Below are positions 26,410 to 35,272 of a stretch of 64,000 nt of DNA, one piece after another; the stretch's first letter is position 1, and the number at the start of each line of letters is the position of its first letter. Below the pieces are notes generated by a model, which saw only the letters and a list, made by a program, of their open reading frames with translations, was not told the DNA's origin and searched no databases. The stretch is taken from assembly GCA_963801105.1 (NCBI GenBank), contig CAWDDH010000003.1, positions 806,001-870,000 on the forward strand, written 5' to 3'. The DNA is from JAENVU01 sp963801105. Lineage in GTDB: Bacteria; Actinomycetota; Acidimicrobiia; IMCC26256; JAENVU01. Made by a program: the position numbers and the translations under genes.

Positions 26410-27291
26410 TCAGCGATCAGGCAGGAGCCGGTACACCACGAATGGCTCCGCCAGACCCTTGAGCGCGACCACCCGCGGCTCACTGAACGAGAGGTCGCCC
26501 ATCGCACGGACGATGTCGTGGACCAGGCGGGAGACCAGGACCTCGTCGGCCTCGGCAGTCCCCGCGACGCGCGCGGCGATGTTGACGTGCTGGCCGAAGA
26601 GGTCGCCGTCGACCCGCAGCACCTCTCCGGTGTGGACACCGACACGGACGCGCAGTCGAAAGTCCGGCTCGATCTCGCGGCGACGCTCCAACTCGCGCTG
26701 CAGCGCGGCGGCGAAGCAGACCCCCTGGCGCGCGGCCGGGAAGCTGAGCATGAAGCCGTCGCCCTGATGCTTGATTTCGGTGCCGCCGTACTCGACCAGG
26801 AGCGCTCGCACGATCGCGTCGTGCCGCTCGAGCAGGGAGAACCAACGACGGTCACCCAGCTCGGAGCCGATCGCCGTCGAGTCGACGATGTCCGTGAACA
26901 CGATCGTGACGGTGCCACCCACGACCGAGGCTCGGAGCTGAGCGATCGTCGAGTCGACGGGCACCGACTGCAGCAGAAGGTCCGAAGCACCGGTTCGTCG
27001 ATCAGGGTCGGCGACGATCACCGTCGACCCGACGAGTAGCTCGTCCCCGGACCGGAGCGGTACCGGTCCCGCGATCCGCACGCCGTTGACATAGGTTCCA
27101 TTCGTGCTGCCGAGGTCCTCCACCACCAACTCGGCGGCCTCGGTCCGCAGCTCGCAGTGCACCCGCGAGCACCGCTCATCGGCGAGCACGAGGCCCTCAC
27201 CGACCCGGCCGACCGGCAAGCGACCGGCGACCGTCAACCGCCGGGGCTCCTCACCCGGTGCGCGGACCTCCACGACGAACTCCTCGGTCAT
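26410..27291 (-). CDS. FHA-domain class III adenylate cyclase
   Basis: 293 aa. An N-terminal FHA domain (about residues 20-95) has VGRVGEGLVLADERCSRVH and DLGSTNGTYVNGV. The C-terminal class III cyclase domain (about 125-290) begins VTIVFTDIVDST, with the first metal Asp. It continues with EIKHQGDGFMLSFP, where Lys is the adenine-specifying residue and Asp the second metal ligand. DLFGQHVNIAARV carries the transition-state Asn and Arg. All catalytic positions are intact, so it should make cAMP. The ATG (27289-27291) overlaps the kinase stop as ATGA. FHA recognition of a phosphothreonine, perhaps on that kinase, is a reasonable inference. Confidence 0.88.
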   Translation of the reverse strand: MTEEFVVEVRAPGEEPRRLTVAGRLPVGRVGEGLVLADERCSRVHCELRTEAAELVVEDLGSTNGTYVNGVRIAGPVPLRSGDELLVGSTVIVADPDRRTGASDLLLQSVPVDSTIAQLRASVVGGTVTIVFTDIVDSTAIGSELGDRRWFSLLERHDAIVRALLVEYGGTEIKHQGDGFMLSFPAARQGVCFAAALQRELERRREIEPDFRLRVRVGVHTGEVLRVDGDLFGQHVNIAARVAGTAEADEVLVSRLVHDIVRAMGDLSFSEPRVVALKGLAEPFVVYRLLPDR

Positions 27292-29356
27292 CGGAGGCCT
27301 CGGATCGCGTACACGTGGTCGTCGTGACTCCCGACGATGATCGTCGTGCCGTCCACGATCGGAGAGGACAACACCGGCCCACCGGTGTCGAACCGACCCT
27401 GGATCACACCGCTCGCGGCATCCACGACGTACACCGAGCCATCGGTGCTCCCCACGACCGCGAGGCCCGACGACGAGGTCGGCGACGAGTCGACCGACCG
27501 CGTGGCGCGGAACGTCCACTTGGTCGTGCCGTCGCGGACACGCAACCCGACGAGTCGACCGTCGTCGGTACCGACCAGGACCAGTCCGTTGACGACGGTC
27601 GGCGACGACTTCACCGGGGAATCGAGAGGGATCGTCCAGACCTTCTGACCGGTCTCGGCATCGATCGCCCGCACGGAGCCGTCCAGGCTCCCGATGTACG
27701 CGATGCCCTGCTCGACGCGCGGCGACGACTCGACCTTTCCCCCGGTCTCGACCTTCCACCTACGCGTGCCATCGGCGACGCTGAGCCCGTACACGGACCC
27801 GTCGTTACTCCCGACGACGACCGTGGAACCCGAGATCGCCGGTGAGGAGACGACCACGTCGCCGGTGTCCTGGTGCCATCGCAGCTCACCGGTCGCCGCG
27901 TCGAGGGCATCGACGCCATTGGCGCCCACGACGACCAGGCCATCCGCGACGACCGGCGACGACACGACTTCGAACCCCAGCGGATGCTTCCACCGCACTG
28001 ATCCGTCGGTCGTGTCGAGGGCGTACACGTTGCCGTCGAGGCCGGCCACGTACGCCGTTTCACCGACGATCGCCGCAGAAGCCTGCACCGGGTCGCCGGT
28101 CGAGTTGGACCACACACGCGCCCCGGTGTTCGCGTCGATGCCGTAGATCGTGCCGTCCTCGCTCCCGATGACGACCGTCTTCCCCGCGAGACGCGGTGAA
28201 GCGAAGACGTTGCCGCCCGTGGCGAAGGACCAAGCTTTGGTCAACCGCAACCGCAGCGCGGCGGGCGCAACCGAGTTCGGTGGTGTCGGGCTGGTCGCGG
28301 AGCCGTCGTTGCGACCGAGGAACCACGTGAGACCGGCGGCGAGCACCGCCGCGACGACGGCCATCAGCACCATCACAGGGAGGCGACGGTTCGGGTGATG
28401 TTCGACGACGGTCGGCGGCGGGGCGCCCGCCGCGTCGCGAATGACGCCTGGCTCGCGTATGGCGACACTGGAACTCGCGTACCACTCCTCACCGTACGCG
28501 CTGCCCATGGCGTGACCCAGCGCCACCGCGAAGGCCTCGACCGATGGGAACCGCTCCGAGGGGTCGCGCCGCAGTGCCTGCATCACGACCTGCTCGAGCG
28601 GCGCGGGGAGTTGCGAGACCCTTCGACCGAGCGGCATCGCCTCCTCACCCATCCGCGCGGCACACAGCGTGACCCAACCACTGCTCGCGTCGTGGGTCAG
28701 CGCGCCCGACAAGATCTCGTAGAGAACCGCGGCCAGGCTGTACTGGTCCGCGGCGGGGCCCACCGCGGGCCAACCGCCGCCGAAGAACGGCGCGGCCTGC
28801 TCCGGCGCGATGTAGGCGGGCGTGCCCGTGAACTCGTCGGCGCGGGTCACGTTGAGCGCCACCGCGGGGTCGCCGTCACCCCGGGCGATGCCGAAGTCGG
28901 TGACCTTGAGGACACCACGACCGTCGAACATCAGGTTCTCTGGCTTGACGTCCCGATGGAGCACACCGTGCTCGTGCACGTGATGCAGGCCGGACGCCGC
29001 CGCCATCACTGCCGCGACGGCTCCGGGCAACGTCAGGCCCCCCTGAGCCCGTTGGTCGGCCAGGGTGCCACCGGTGAGCAGCTCCATGATCAGCAACCAC
29101 GCGTCCCGTCCTCGCGGTAGTCGAAGACGCGGACCACATGGGGGTGATCGAGGGACGCGAGGATCCGCGCCTCGCGACGGAATCGGGTGGAGTGGCTGGA
29201 GTCGCGCGCGACACCACCGGCCAGCTGCTTCACCGCGGCGTCCCGCCCGAGCTGGCGGTGACGCGCCTGCCACACCACACCGAACTCGCCCCGGCCGATC
29301 TCGCGGCCCAGCTCGTAGTCGGGGAGCAGCCGCGAGACATCGTGGAGCGTGGTCAT
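27288..29356 (-). CDS. Transmembrane Ser/Thr protein kinase with extracellular PQQ-like propeller (frameshifted near 29105)
   Basis: Starts at the ATG 29356 after GGAAAGG. The kinase domain (about residues 14-275) has GREIGRGEFGVVW, the ATP Lys in AAVKQL, HRDVKPENL, KVTDFGIA and GTPAYIAPEQ. One transmembrane helix (LPVMVLMAVVAAVLAAGL) is followed by seven or eight PQQ-type beta-propeller repeats (for example GSVYGLSVADGTRRW and GSVRAIDAETGQKVW). A single G is missing from the run at about 29105. Restoring it joins Y-R-E-D-G to D-A-W-L-L-I-M-E and gives 689 aa. The architecture is like AfsK-type kinases, with the propeller as sensor. It is translationally coupled to the FHA-cyclase. Confidence 0.88.
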
Positions 29357-29558
29357 CTGCCTTTCCCGGAGCGTTCCCGGATTCGGCCGACACGCTAGCG
29401 CCGCCGTTCCTCGGGCCATCCGGCCTGGCGCGGCGCTCGATTCATCGGCAGAATCCGGTCGGGGCAAGAGGGTGCGCCAGATCAACCCTCCGGCGAGAGC
29501 AGTTCTTGAGTACCTCCTGATCGCGCCGGTGGAGGATCAACGGAGTTGACCCGATCAG

Positions 29559-29585
29559 CCCCCGACGGCACGGGCCCGTCGGGGG
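29559..29585. terminator. 10-bp perfect hairpin upstream of the DUF6777 gene
   Basis: CCCCCGACGG (29559-29568) pairs with CCGTCGGGGG (29576-29585) around a 7-nt loop. It ends 12 nt before the small ORF at 29598. Without a U-tract it could be a terminator for upstream transcription or an attenuator-type leader structure. The rest of the 29357-29597 spacer shows only a short inverted repeat, TCAAC-GGA-GTTGA, near 29538. Confidence 0.45.
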
Positions 29586-29597
29586 TCCGAGGAGAGA

Positions 29598-29781
29598 ATG
29601 GACATGTCGACGACACACCCCGCTGATTGGGACTCGCAGCCCGCCCCGCCGACGGCGACCTCGGCTGCCCCTCCCGAACCCGCCGGGGTAGCAGCTGCGC
29701 GACCCAATCGACCGGGTCGGAATGAGCCTGGAGATCGACGAACTCGTGAGTGGGCTCGAGGACGCGGCCTGCGCCTTGTGA
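29598..29781 (+). CDS. Small Pro/Ala-rich protein of unknown function (probable frameshift near 29690)
   Basis: A GAGGAGAGA ribosome site precedes the ATG. The first about 31 codons (MDMSTTHPADWDSQPAPPTA) have GC-rich third positions. Near 29690 that bias moves to the next frame, which reads LRDPIDRVGMSLEIDELVSG and stops at 29779-29781. One-base correction would give about 61 aa. Continuing in the first frame would end at 29816, overlapping the next start, but with poor codon bias. No homologue is recognised. Position just ahead of the DUF6777 gene suggests co-expression. Confidence 0.4.
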
Positions 29782-29812
29782 AACCGACCGCGGTCGGACT
29801 CGAGAGGCCGGC

Positions 29813-31456
29813 ATGACGAGGCGCAACCGTCCCTGGATGGCACCCGTGGTGGTGGCCGTCGTGGCCGCGATCGTCGGGTCGCTGGTCGTGGTCCTGTTCG
29901 TCGACACCGGCGCCGCCGGCGCTTCGGTCGTCCTCGAGAACGCCGCCAGTCCCGGCTCTGACCCCTTCACCCGATCGGTGACAATTGGCGAGGTGGCGGA
30001 CTTCCCCGACACCATCGCCCCCATCACGCGCACGATCACCGCCGATCTCACCGCCGACTCGTCCACGGGCGGACTCACCACCACGGGCAACACGCCCGGT
30101 CTCTACGGCGGCACGGGCGACAGCGCCGCGTGCGATCCCACCCGCCTCGCGGACTTCCTCAGCCACAACCCCGACAAGGCCGCCGCGTGGGCGCGAACCC
30201 TCGGCATCACCACCCGCGCCATCCCCGCCTACATCAAGACCCTCACCCCGGTCGTGCTCACGACCGACACCCGCGTCACCAATCACGGCTACCGCAACGG
30301 AACCGCCACCCCACGCCAAGCCGTCCTCCAGGCCGGCACCGCCGTCCTCGTCGACCGGCGCGGCATCCCCCGCGTCAAGTGCGGCTGCGGCAACCCCCTC
30401 ACCGAACCCACCAGCCAACCCATCGCCACGACCACCGGCACCGCGTGGGCGAACTATCAGGCCGCCACGGTCACCACCATCACCCCCACGCCCAAACCCC
30501 AGGACCAGTTCACGCTCACCAACATCACCACCGGCACCACCTACACCCAACCCACCGGCGCCACGAGCGGGACCTGGCTCGCCATCACCAACAAGGGGAT
30601 CGTCGGGCCGAGCGACTTCGCAGCGTCCGTCCTCGCCAGCACCGACGCCGGGCGCTCCTGGAATGCAGTCGCGAGCGACTGCTCGTCGTGCGACTTCATG
30701 ACGACACTGGCCTACGGCGACGGGAAGTGGGTCGCCACGGGAGTGAGCCAGGGCGACGGGTTCGTCGAGACCTCGACCGACGGCGGAAAGACTTGGACGG
30801 CCTCTTCACCGGCCGCACCGGGCAGCCAGGAGCCCCTCGGCGCGGTCGCGTACGGCGACGGGCACTGGATCGCCCTCGGGCAGGCCGCCTTCCCCTCGAA
30901 GGCCGCGATCGAGTACACGAGCACCGACGGGACCCACTGGTCCCCGGTTGCCGCCACCGGCCTCCCGGGCGACGACATCTCCGCCGCGGACTGGCAGTGG
31001 AACTCGGTGACGTTCGGAGGCGGGACCTGGGTCGCTCTTGCGACCGAGTGCGCGGGGACCTGCCACGACTCGCTCATGTTCACCAGCACTGACGGGACGG
31101 ACTGGCGCCAGAGCGACCAGGCCTTCAACGACGGGGCCACCGCAGCGTACGGCAACGGACTCTGGATCGTGGCCGCGAACCGGAGTCACGGCGTCGGGGC
31201 CGCGGCGTCATCGGAGCCCGACTCCGCGGCCGTCGTCTCCACGAGTCCGGATCTGGAGCGCTGGTCGAAGACCTCGGCCCCGGCGTTCGGCGAGGCGATC
31301 GCCTACGGCAGCGGTACGTGGTTGCTCGCCGCATACTCGGGCCAGTCGGGTGACAGCAGCAGCACCAGGCTCTTCTCGAGCACCGACGGCCACAGCTGGA
31401 GCCCGGCCTCGACCATCGACGGCCAGCTCGCCGGCCTCGCGTTCGGCGGGTCGTGA
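29813..31456 (+). CDS. Membrane-anchored DUF6777 protein with C-terminal BNR/Asp-box propeller
   Basis: 547 aa. One N-terminal membrane helix (MAPVVVAVVAAIVGSLVVVL) is followed by a DUF6777 domain at about residues 35-215. Its hallmarks are ENAASPGSDPFTRSV, GLYGGTGDSAACD, TPVVLTTDTRVTNHGYRNGT and AVLVDRRGIPRVKCGCGNPL. About 300 residues then form six or so Asp-box repeats (STDAGRSWNAV, STDGGKTWTAS, STDGTHWSPV, STDGTDWRQS, STDGHSWSPA), as in sialidase-like beta-propellers. No sialidase catalytic set is evident, so the propeller is probably for binding. A second DUF6777 protein without propeller is at 36263. Function is unknown. Confidence 0.75.
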   Translation: MTRRNRPWMAPVVVAVVAAIVGSLVVVLFVDTGAAGASVVLENAASPGSDPFTRSVTIGEVADFPDTIAPITRTITADLTADSSTGGLTTTGNTPGLYGGTGDSAACDPTRLADFLSHNPDKAAAWARTLGITTRAIPAYIKTLTPVVLTTDTRVTNHGYRNGTATPRQAVLQAGTAVLVDRRGIPRVKCGCGNPLTEPTSQPIATTTGTAWANYQAATVTTITPTPKPQDQFTLTNITTGTTYTQPTGATSGTWLAITNKGIVGPSDFAASVLASTDAGRSWNAVASDCSSCDFMTTLAYGDGKWVATGVSQGDGFVETSTDGGKTWTASSPAAPGSQEPLGAVAYGDGHWIALGQAAFPSKAAIEYTSTDGTHWSPVAATGLPGDDISAADWQWNSVTFGGGTWVALATECAGTCHDSLMFTSTDGTDWRQSDQAFNDGATAAYGNGLWIVAANRSHGVGAAASSEPDSAAVVSTSPDLERWSKTSAPAFGEAIAYGSGTWLLAAYSGQSGDSSSTRLFSSTDGHSWSPASTIDGQLAGLAFGGS

Positions 31457-31547
31457 TCCGCGGTTCTGCGCACCGTTCGGTGTGGGCATCGGCGCCGGCG
31501 TGGACGTTCGTCCGATCTCGCGCAGAACTTCGGATCGAAGCAAACAC

Positions 31548-33625
31548 ATGCGGACGTGCACGGTGACGGACCAAGCGCCTCGTCGGCCGTTCGTCGAACC
31601 CCGGATCATCGCCGTGGCCACTGACGGGAGCGAAGCTGCCGCTCGCGCGGTGAGCTGGACCGGACACTTCGCGGGCTCGCCGGACGTGGAGCTGCACGCG
31701 ATCCGCGTCCTCGCGCCCGCGACGGACGAACCGCACACCGACGTCGGCGCGTCCCGCGTGCATCTCGACGACGAGCTGAGCGAGCTGTATCCCAGCCTTC
31801 AGATCCGACCGCTCACGGTCGCTTCGGACGACGTCGCCGGCGCGATCGTCCGCGCGGCCGAGCAGATCAGTGCCGACGTGCTCGTCGTCGGGAACTCCGG
31901 AATGCGAGGACGTAAGGAGTTCCTGCTCGGCAACGTCGCCAACCGCGTCACCCATCTCGCCCGCTGCACGGTGATCGTGGTCAACACGCAGGTCGACGAG
32001 GCGGACGAACCCGCCGCCGATGACGACTCCGATTCCCTCCGGGACCGATCCGCCGAGATCGCACGGGTGCTCGGCCCTTCGATCGTCCGCGCGCTCTCCG
32101 GGCGGGTGTTGAACGCGCCTACCGACCCCGCGGGACCGCGACGACTCCGAGAGGCGCTCGAGCAGCTCGGCCCGACGTTCGGCAAGCTCGGCCAGATCCT
32201 CTCGACGCGCCCCGACCTCGTTCCGGCCGCGTACGCCGAGGAGCTCGCGGCACTCCAGTCGGACGTCCCGCCGATGACCGAGTCCGAGGTCGTCTCGGTC
32301 ATGGAGCAGGAGCTGCGGGTCCCGTGGGAGGACGTCTTCGCCACGATCGACCCCGCGCCCCTCGCCGCCGGGACGATCGGCCAGGTGCACCCGCGACGCT
32401 GGCCGACGGTCACCGGGTGGTCGTGAAGGTCCAACGCCCGACTGCTGCCCACCTCATCGAACAGGACCTGGTCCTGCTCGAACGCCTGACGCGTCCGCTC
32501 GCCGGCGCGCGACGGGTTCGCCGAATCATCGATCTGCCGTCAGTCGTCGACCAACTCGCATCGTCGCTGCGATCCGAAGTCGACTTCACGCTGGAGGCCG
32601 GCAACCTCGACCGGATGGCAACAGCGCTCGCGCAGTATCAGCGGCTCGGCGTACCGAAGTGTCATCGGGATCTCTCGACGCCGCGGCTGCTGGTCATGGA
32701 CGAGGTCGACGGCATCCCCCTGGCCGAGGCTCCTGGAGGCCCCGCCAGCAGCGCCGCCGCCCGCGAGCTCCTGCACGCGTTCTACCAGCAGGTGCTCGAA
32801 GACGGCTTCTTCCACGCCGACCCGCATCCTGGAAATCTCATGTGGAGCGACGACCGCATCTGGCTCCTCGACCTCGGCATGGTCGGCCAGCTCCAAGGCG
32901 AGCTCCGCCAGCAGCTCACGCTCCTCCTGCTCGCATTCGCCCAGGGCGACGTCACCCTCCTCGCCGACCTCGCACTCGACATGGCGGGCGGCGCCCCCGC
33001 CGGTCTCGAACGCGAAAGCTACGAAGCGGCCCTCAGCGGTCTCGTCGAGGAGGTCCGCGGCCGCGGCCTCGACGAGATCCAGTTCGCGGAACTGCTCGAC
33101 CAGCTCACCGAGATCTCGATCCGGCACGGAGTCCCGCTGCCCTCGAGTCTGGTCATGGTCGGGAAGGCGATCGCACAGGTCCAGCTGAGCGTGGTCGCGC
33201 TCGCGCCCGAGCTCGATCCCCTCGCCGAGGCCGGCCGGTTCTTCGTCCGGAGCCTGGCGCGGCGATTCGCGCGCGGCCTCGATCCCCAGGCGCTGCTGTT
33301 CCAGGCGGAGAAGCTCCGCTACCGCGCCGGTCGGGTCGCCGACGGCGTGACGCGCATGACCGCTGGCGGGCCCGGCGGCTCGGTCGATCTCCGATTCGCG
33401 TCGCCCCGGCTCGAACTATCGGTGGCGCACGCCGGCCGAACGATCGCGCTCGGCCTCGGCGCCGGGCTGACCTGGATCGCGACGACGATCGTCGAGAGCT
33501 CGTCGAACGCGTCGCCCGCGCACAAGCGAGCGCTCCGCACCGCGGCGACCGGCCTCACCGTCGGACTGCTCGGCTCGGTCGCATCACCGTGGATGAGCCG
33601 GCGAGCTCGGATCCGACGCAACTGA
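31548..33625 (+). CDS. Universal stress protein fused to ABC1/UbiB-type atypical kinase (frameshifted near 32391)
   Basis: The N-terminal 150 residues are a UspA domain: IIAVATDGSEAAARAVSW, a central ADVLVVGNSGMRGRKEFLLGN (ATP-loop pattern) and TVIVVNTQ. After an acidic linker comes an ABC1/AarF kinase with the hallmark KxGQ region LGPTFGKLGQILSTRPDLVP. It continues with AAGTIGQVH, ATP Lys in VVVKVQRP, Glu in EVDFTLEAGN, HADPHPGNLMW and LDLGMVG. Two C-terminal hydrophobic helices are also typical of UbiB-like proteins. One base is missing in CACCCGCGACG; restoring it gives H-R-A-T-L-A-D-G and 692 aa. The two domains share one frame through the linker, so the fusion itself does not depend on the correction. 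Confidence 0.83.
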
Positions 33626-33662
33626 CCGCACCCGTTCCCCCCACTCGTCAAGGAGACAGGAC

Positions 33663-34457
33663 ATGACTGCACCAGCCGGTTGGTACCCCGACACCGCGAA
33701 CCCGGGCATCACCAGATACTGGGACGGCGCGCGGTGGCAGAAGGAGCTCCACTGGGACGGCACCGCTTGGATCGACCCGCGGCAGGCACCTCCCGCGCCA
33801 CCGGCGGCGACGCCTGCGCCCGCCACGACGCCTCCACCGAGCGCCGCCGCGGTGGATCCGACGCCCCCGGTCCGGGTCGAGTCCGCGCCCACGGCGGCCC
33901 CCACGCCTGCGCACACGCTTCCTGCACCGGCACCCGTTCCCGGTGCACCCGGAGCGCCGGCACCCTTCGTGCCGTCGGTCTCGGCCCCGATCCGGGCCAA
34001 CGTCCCGGGACGGTCGAACCCGAGCCCCAACTTCTGGATCCTGATGATCGGGAGCGTCGGTGTCGGCATCTCCTCCCTGCTGCCCTGGGTCTCGGTGACC
34101 GGCCTGGGCATCACCGTCTCGGGCCGACCGGGCACCGGCGGTCCCGCGGTGCTGATCCTGTTCGCGGCGGCGCTCGTCGCCATCGCCTGGCCGACGATCT
34201 CCTCGCCGATCCTGTCCAAGGCCCGCCGGATCGGTCTGCTCCCGATCGTGGGGTTCCTGGCGCTGGCGGTCATCACGAACGCGTCCGATCTCGCTGATCT
34301 GAACAACCGTTACGCCAGCAGCGGATCGACGTTCGGTGGGAGCGTCTCCGTCGATCCAGGGGTCGGCTTCTACCTCTACACGGTCTGCGTCATCGCGCTG
34401 GTGGTCGGCGTCGTGCGGGTCTGGATCGCCTCGAAGCGGTCGACGAGCGCATCCTGA
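33663..34457 (+). CDS. DUF2510 protein with four membrane helices
   Basis: 264 aa. AAGGAGACAGG precedes the ATG. An N-terminal DUF2510 motif (APAGWYPDTANPGITRYWDG), with a repeated Trp-Asp-Gly-Thr unit, leads into about 80 residues of Pro/Ala-rich linker. Four hydrophobic helices follow (about residues 122-145, 160-178, 188-205 and 233-253). No enzymatic motif is seen. It follows the USP-ABC1 kinase gene by 37 bp in the same direction and is probably co-transcribed. The tryptophan-rich DUF2510 unit is short and WW-like and may bind proline-rich partners, which are abundant in this region; that is an inference. Confidence 0.75.
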   Translation: MTAPAGWYPDTANPGITRYWDGARWQKELHWDGTAWIDPRQAPPAPPAATPAPATTPPPSAAAVDPTPPVRVESAPTAAPTPAHTLPAPAPVPGAPGAPAPFVPSVSAPIRANVPGRSNPSPNFWILMIGSVGVGISSLLPWVSVTGLGITVSGRPGTGGPAVLILFAAALVAIAWPTISSPILSKARRIGLLPIVGFLALAVITNASDLADLNNRYASSGSTFGGSVSVDPGVGFYLYTVCVIALVVGVVRVWIASKRSTSAS

Positions 34458-34509
34458 GGCCGGTGCCGCAGCGTCATCCGAGGTCCCCGGGCCAACCGGG
34501 AGGCACCGT

Positions 34510-34515
34510 TACGCT
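34510..34515 (+). promoter_or_regulatory. -10 hexamer TACGCT in a block shared with position 22221
   Basis: The block GCACCGTTACGCTTTCGACG precedes the paralogous MSQFPP gene by about 22 nt. It differs at four of 20 positions from the block at 22215. Conservation of both hexamer and downstream TTTCG suggests a shared promoter. Confidence 0.45.
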
Positions 34516-34544
34516 TTCGACGTTCTCGCCAGATCGGAGACCCA

Positions 34545-35027
34545 ATGTCCCAGTTCCCGCCCCAGAGCCCGCCACCTCCCCCGCCGCCGCCACCACCGTC
34601 GTCGAGCTCGTCACGGTCGGTCCGAACGCCGAGTCCCGCGGAAATCGTGGTGATGTCGGGTGCAGGCGTGGCCTTCATCTTCTCGTTCCTGGGGTTCTAC
34701 AGCTCCAGCTTCTCGAGCGAGAGCATCAACGCCTGGGGGTCACATCTCTTCCCGGTCTCGACCCTCATCACCCTGTTCGCGGTGGTGGCCGGAGCGGTCG
34801 TGGCGCTTCGCCTGTTCGGGGTCAACCTCCCCGACCAGTTGTTGACCTACACGTGGAAGCAGGTCGTGCTCGCCTGCGGCTTCTTCGCGACGGTGTTGGC
34901 CCTCGCGTTCCTGCTCCAGGACCGTGGCAGCGGTGTCGATCTCGGGATCGGCTACTGGTTCATGCTCCTCGGTTCGATTGCGGTCCTCGTCGGCGCCATC
35001 ATGTTGACGCGAGAATCCGCCAGCTGA
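34545..35027 (+). CDS. Small proline-tract membrane protein
   Basis: 160 aa beginning MSQFPPQSPPPPPPPPPPSS, the same start as the protein at 22258. A Ser-rich spacer is followed by four hydrophobic helices (about residues 36-58, 66-88, 105-122 and 132-153). No catalytic or binding motif is recognised. The ATG is placed by the promoter block 22-35 nt upstream and a GGAG at 34535-34538. It is the first of three closely packed genes ending with the RDD protein. Function is unknown; a small envelope protein is all that can be said. Confidence 0.65.
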   Translation: MSQFPPQSPPPPPPPPPPSSSSSRSVRTPSPAEIVVMSGAGVAFIFSFLGFYSSSFSSESINAWGSHLFPVSTLITLFAVVAGAVVALRLFGVNLPDQLLTYTWKQVVLACGFFATVLALAFLLQDRGSGVDLGIGYWFMLLGSIAVLVGAIMLTRESAS

Positions 35028-35086
35028 TCCCGGTCGACCGAATCCGTACCGCAGCCCCCGATCGGGGACGTTCACGAGCTCCGCTC

Positions 35087-35272
35087 ATGGTCGGGTTGAG
35101 CGCGCTGACGCTGCTGTCCGCCTCCCTCGACTGGGCGACCATCCGCGCCACCTTCGGCGTCGGTGAGGTCCAGCCGGGTACCGGGTTCCTCCTGACCTTC
35201 CTCGCACCGTTCGTTGCGATCTGGCCGCTCGTGGTCCTGTGGAAGGACGACCGACGGACGCGCACCGCGTGA
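35087..35272 (+). CDS. Small two-helix membrane protein
   Basis: 61 aa from the ATG at 35087 (MVGLSALTLLSASLDW), with two hydrophobic helices and a basic tail, KDDRRTRTA. Third codon positions are strongly GC-rich. The stop (35270-35272) overlaps the GTG start of the RDD gene as GTGA, which supports it being translated. An in-frame stretch upstream to about 35039 is open but lacks a good start. Family unknown. Confidence 0.5.
   Translation: MVGLSALTLLSASLDWATIRATFGVGEVQPGTGFLLTFLAPFVAIWPLVVLWKDDRRTRTA

Noticed and set aside
30976..31446. Sialidase activity for the Asp-box propeller protein
   Set aside because: Only structural Asp-box repeats are seen; the Arg triad, Tyr and Glu catalytic set of sialidases was not identified.
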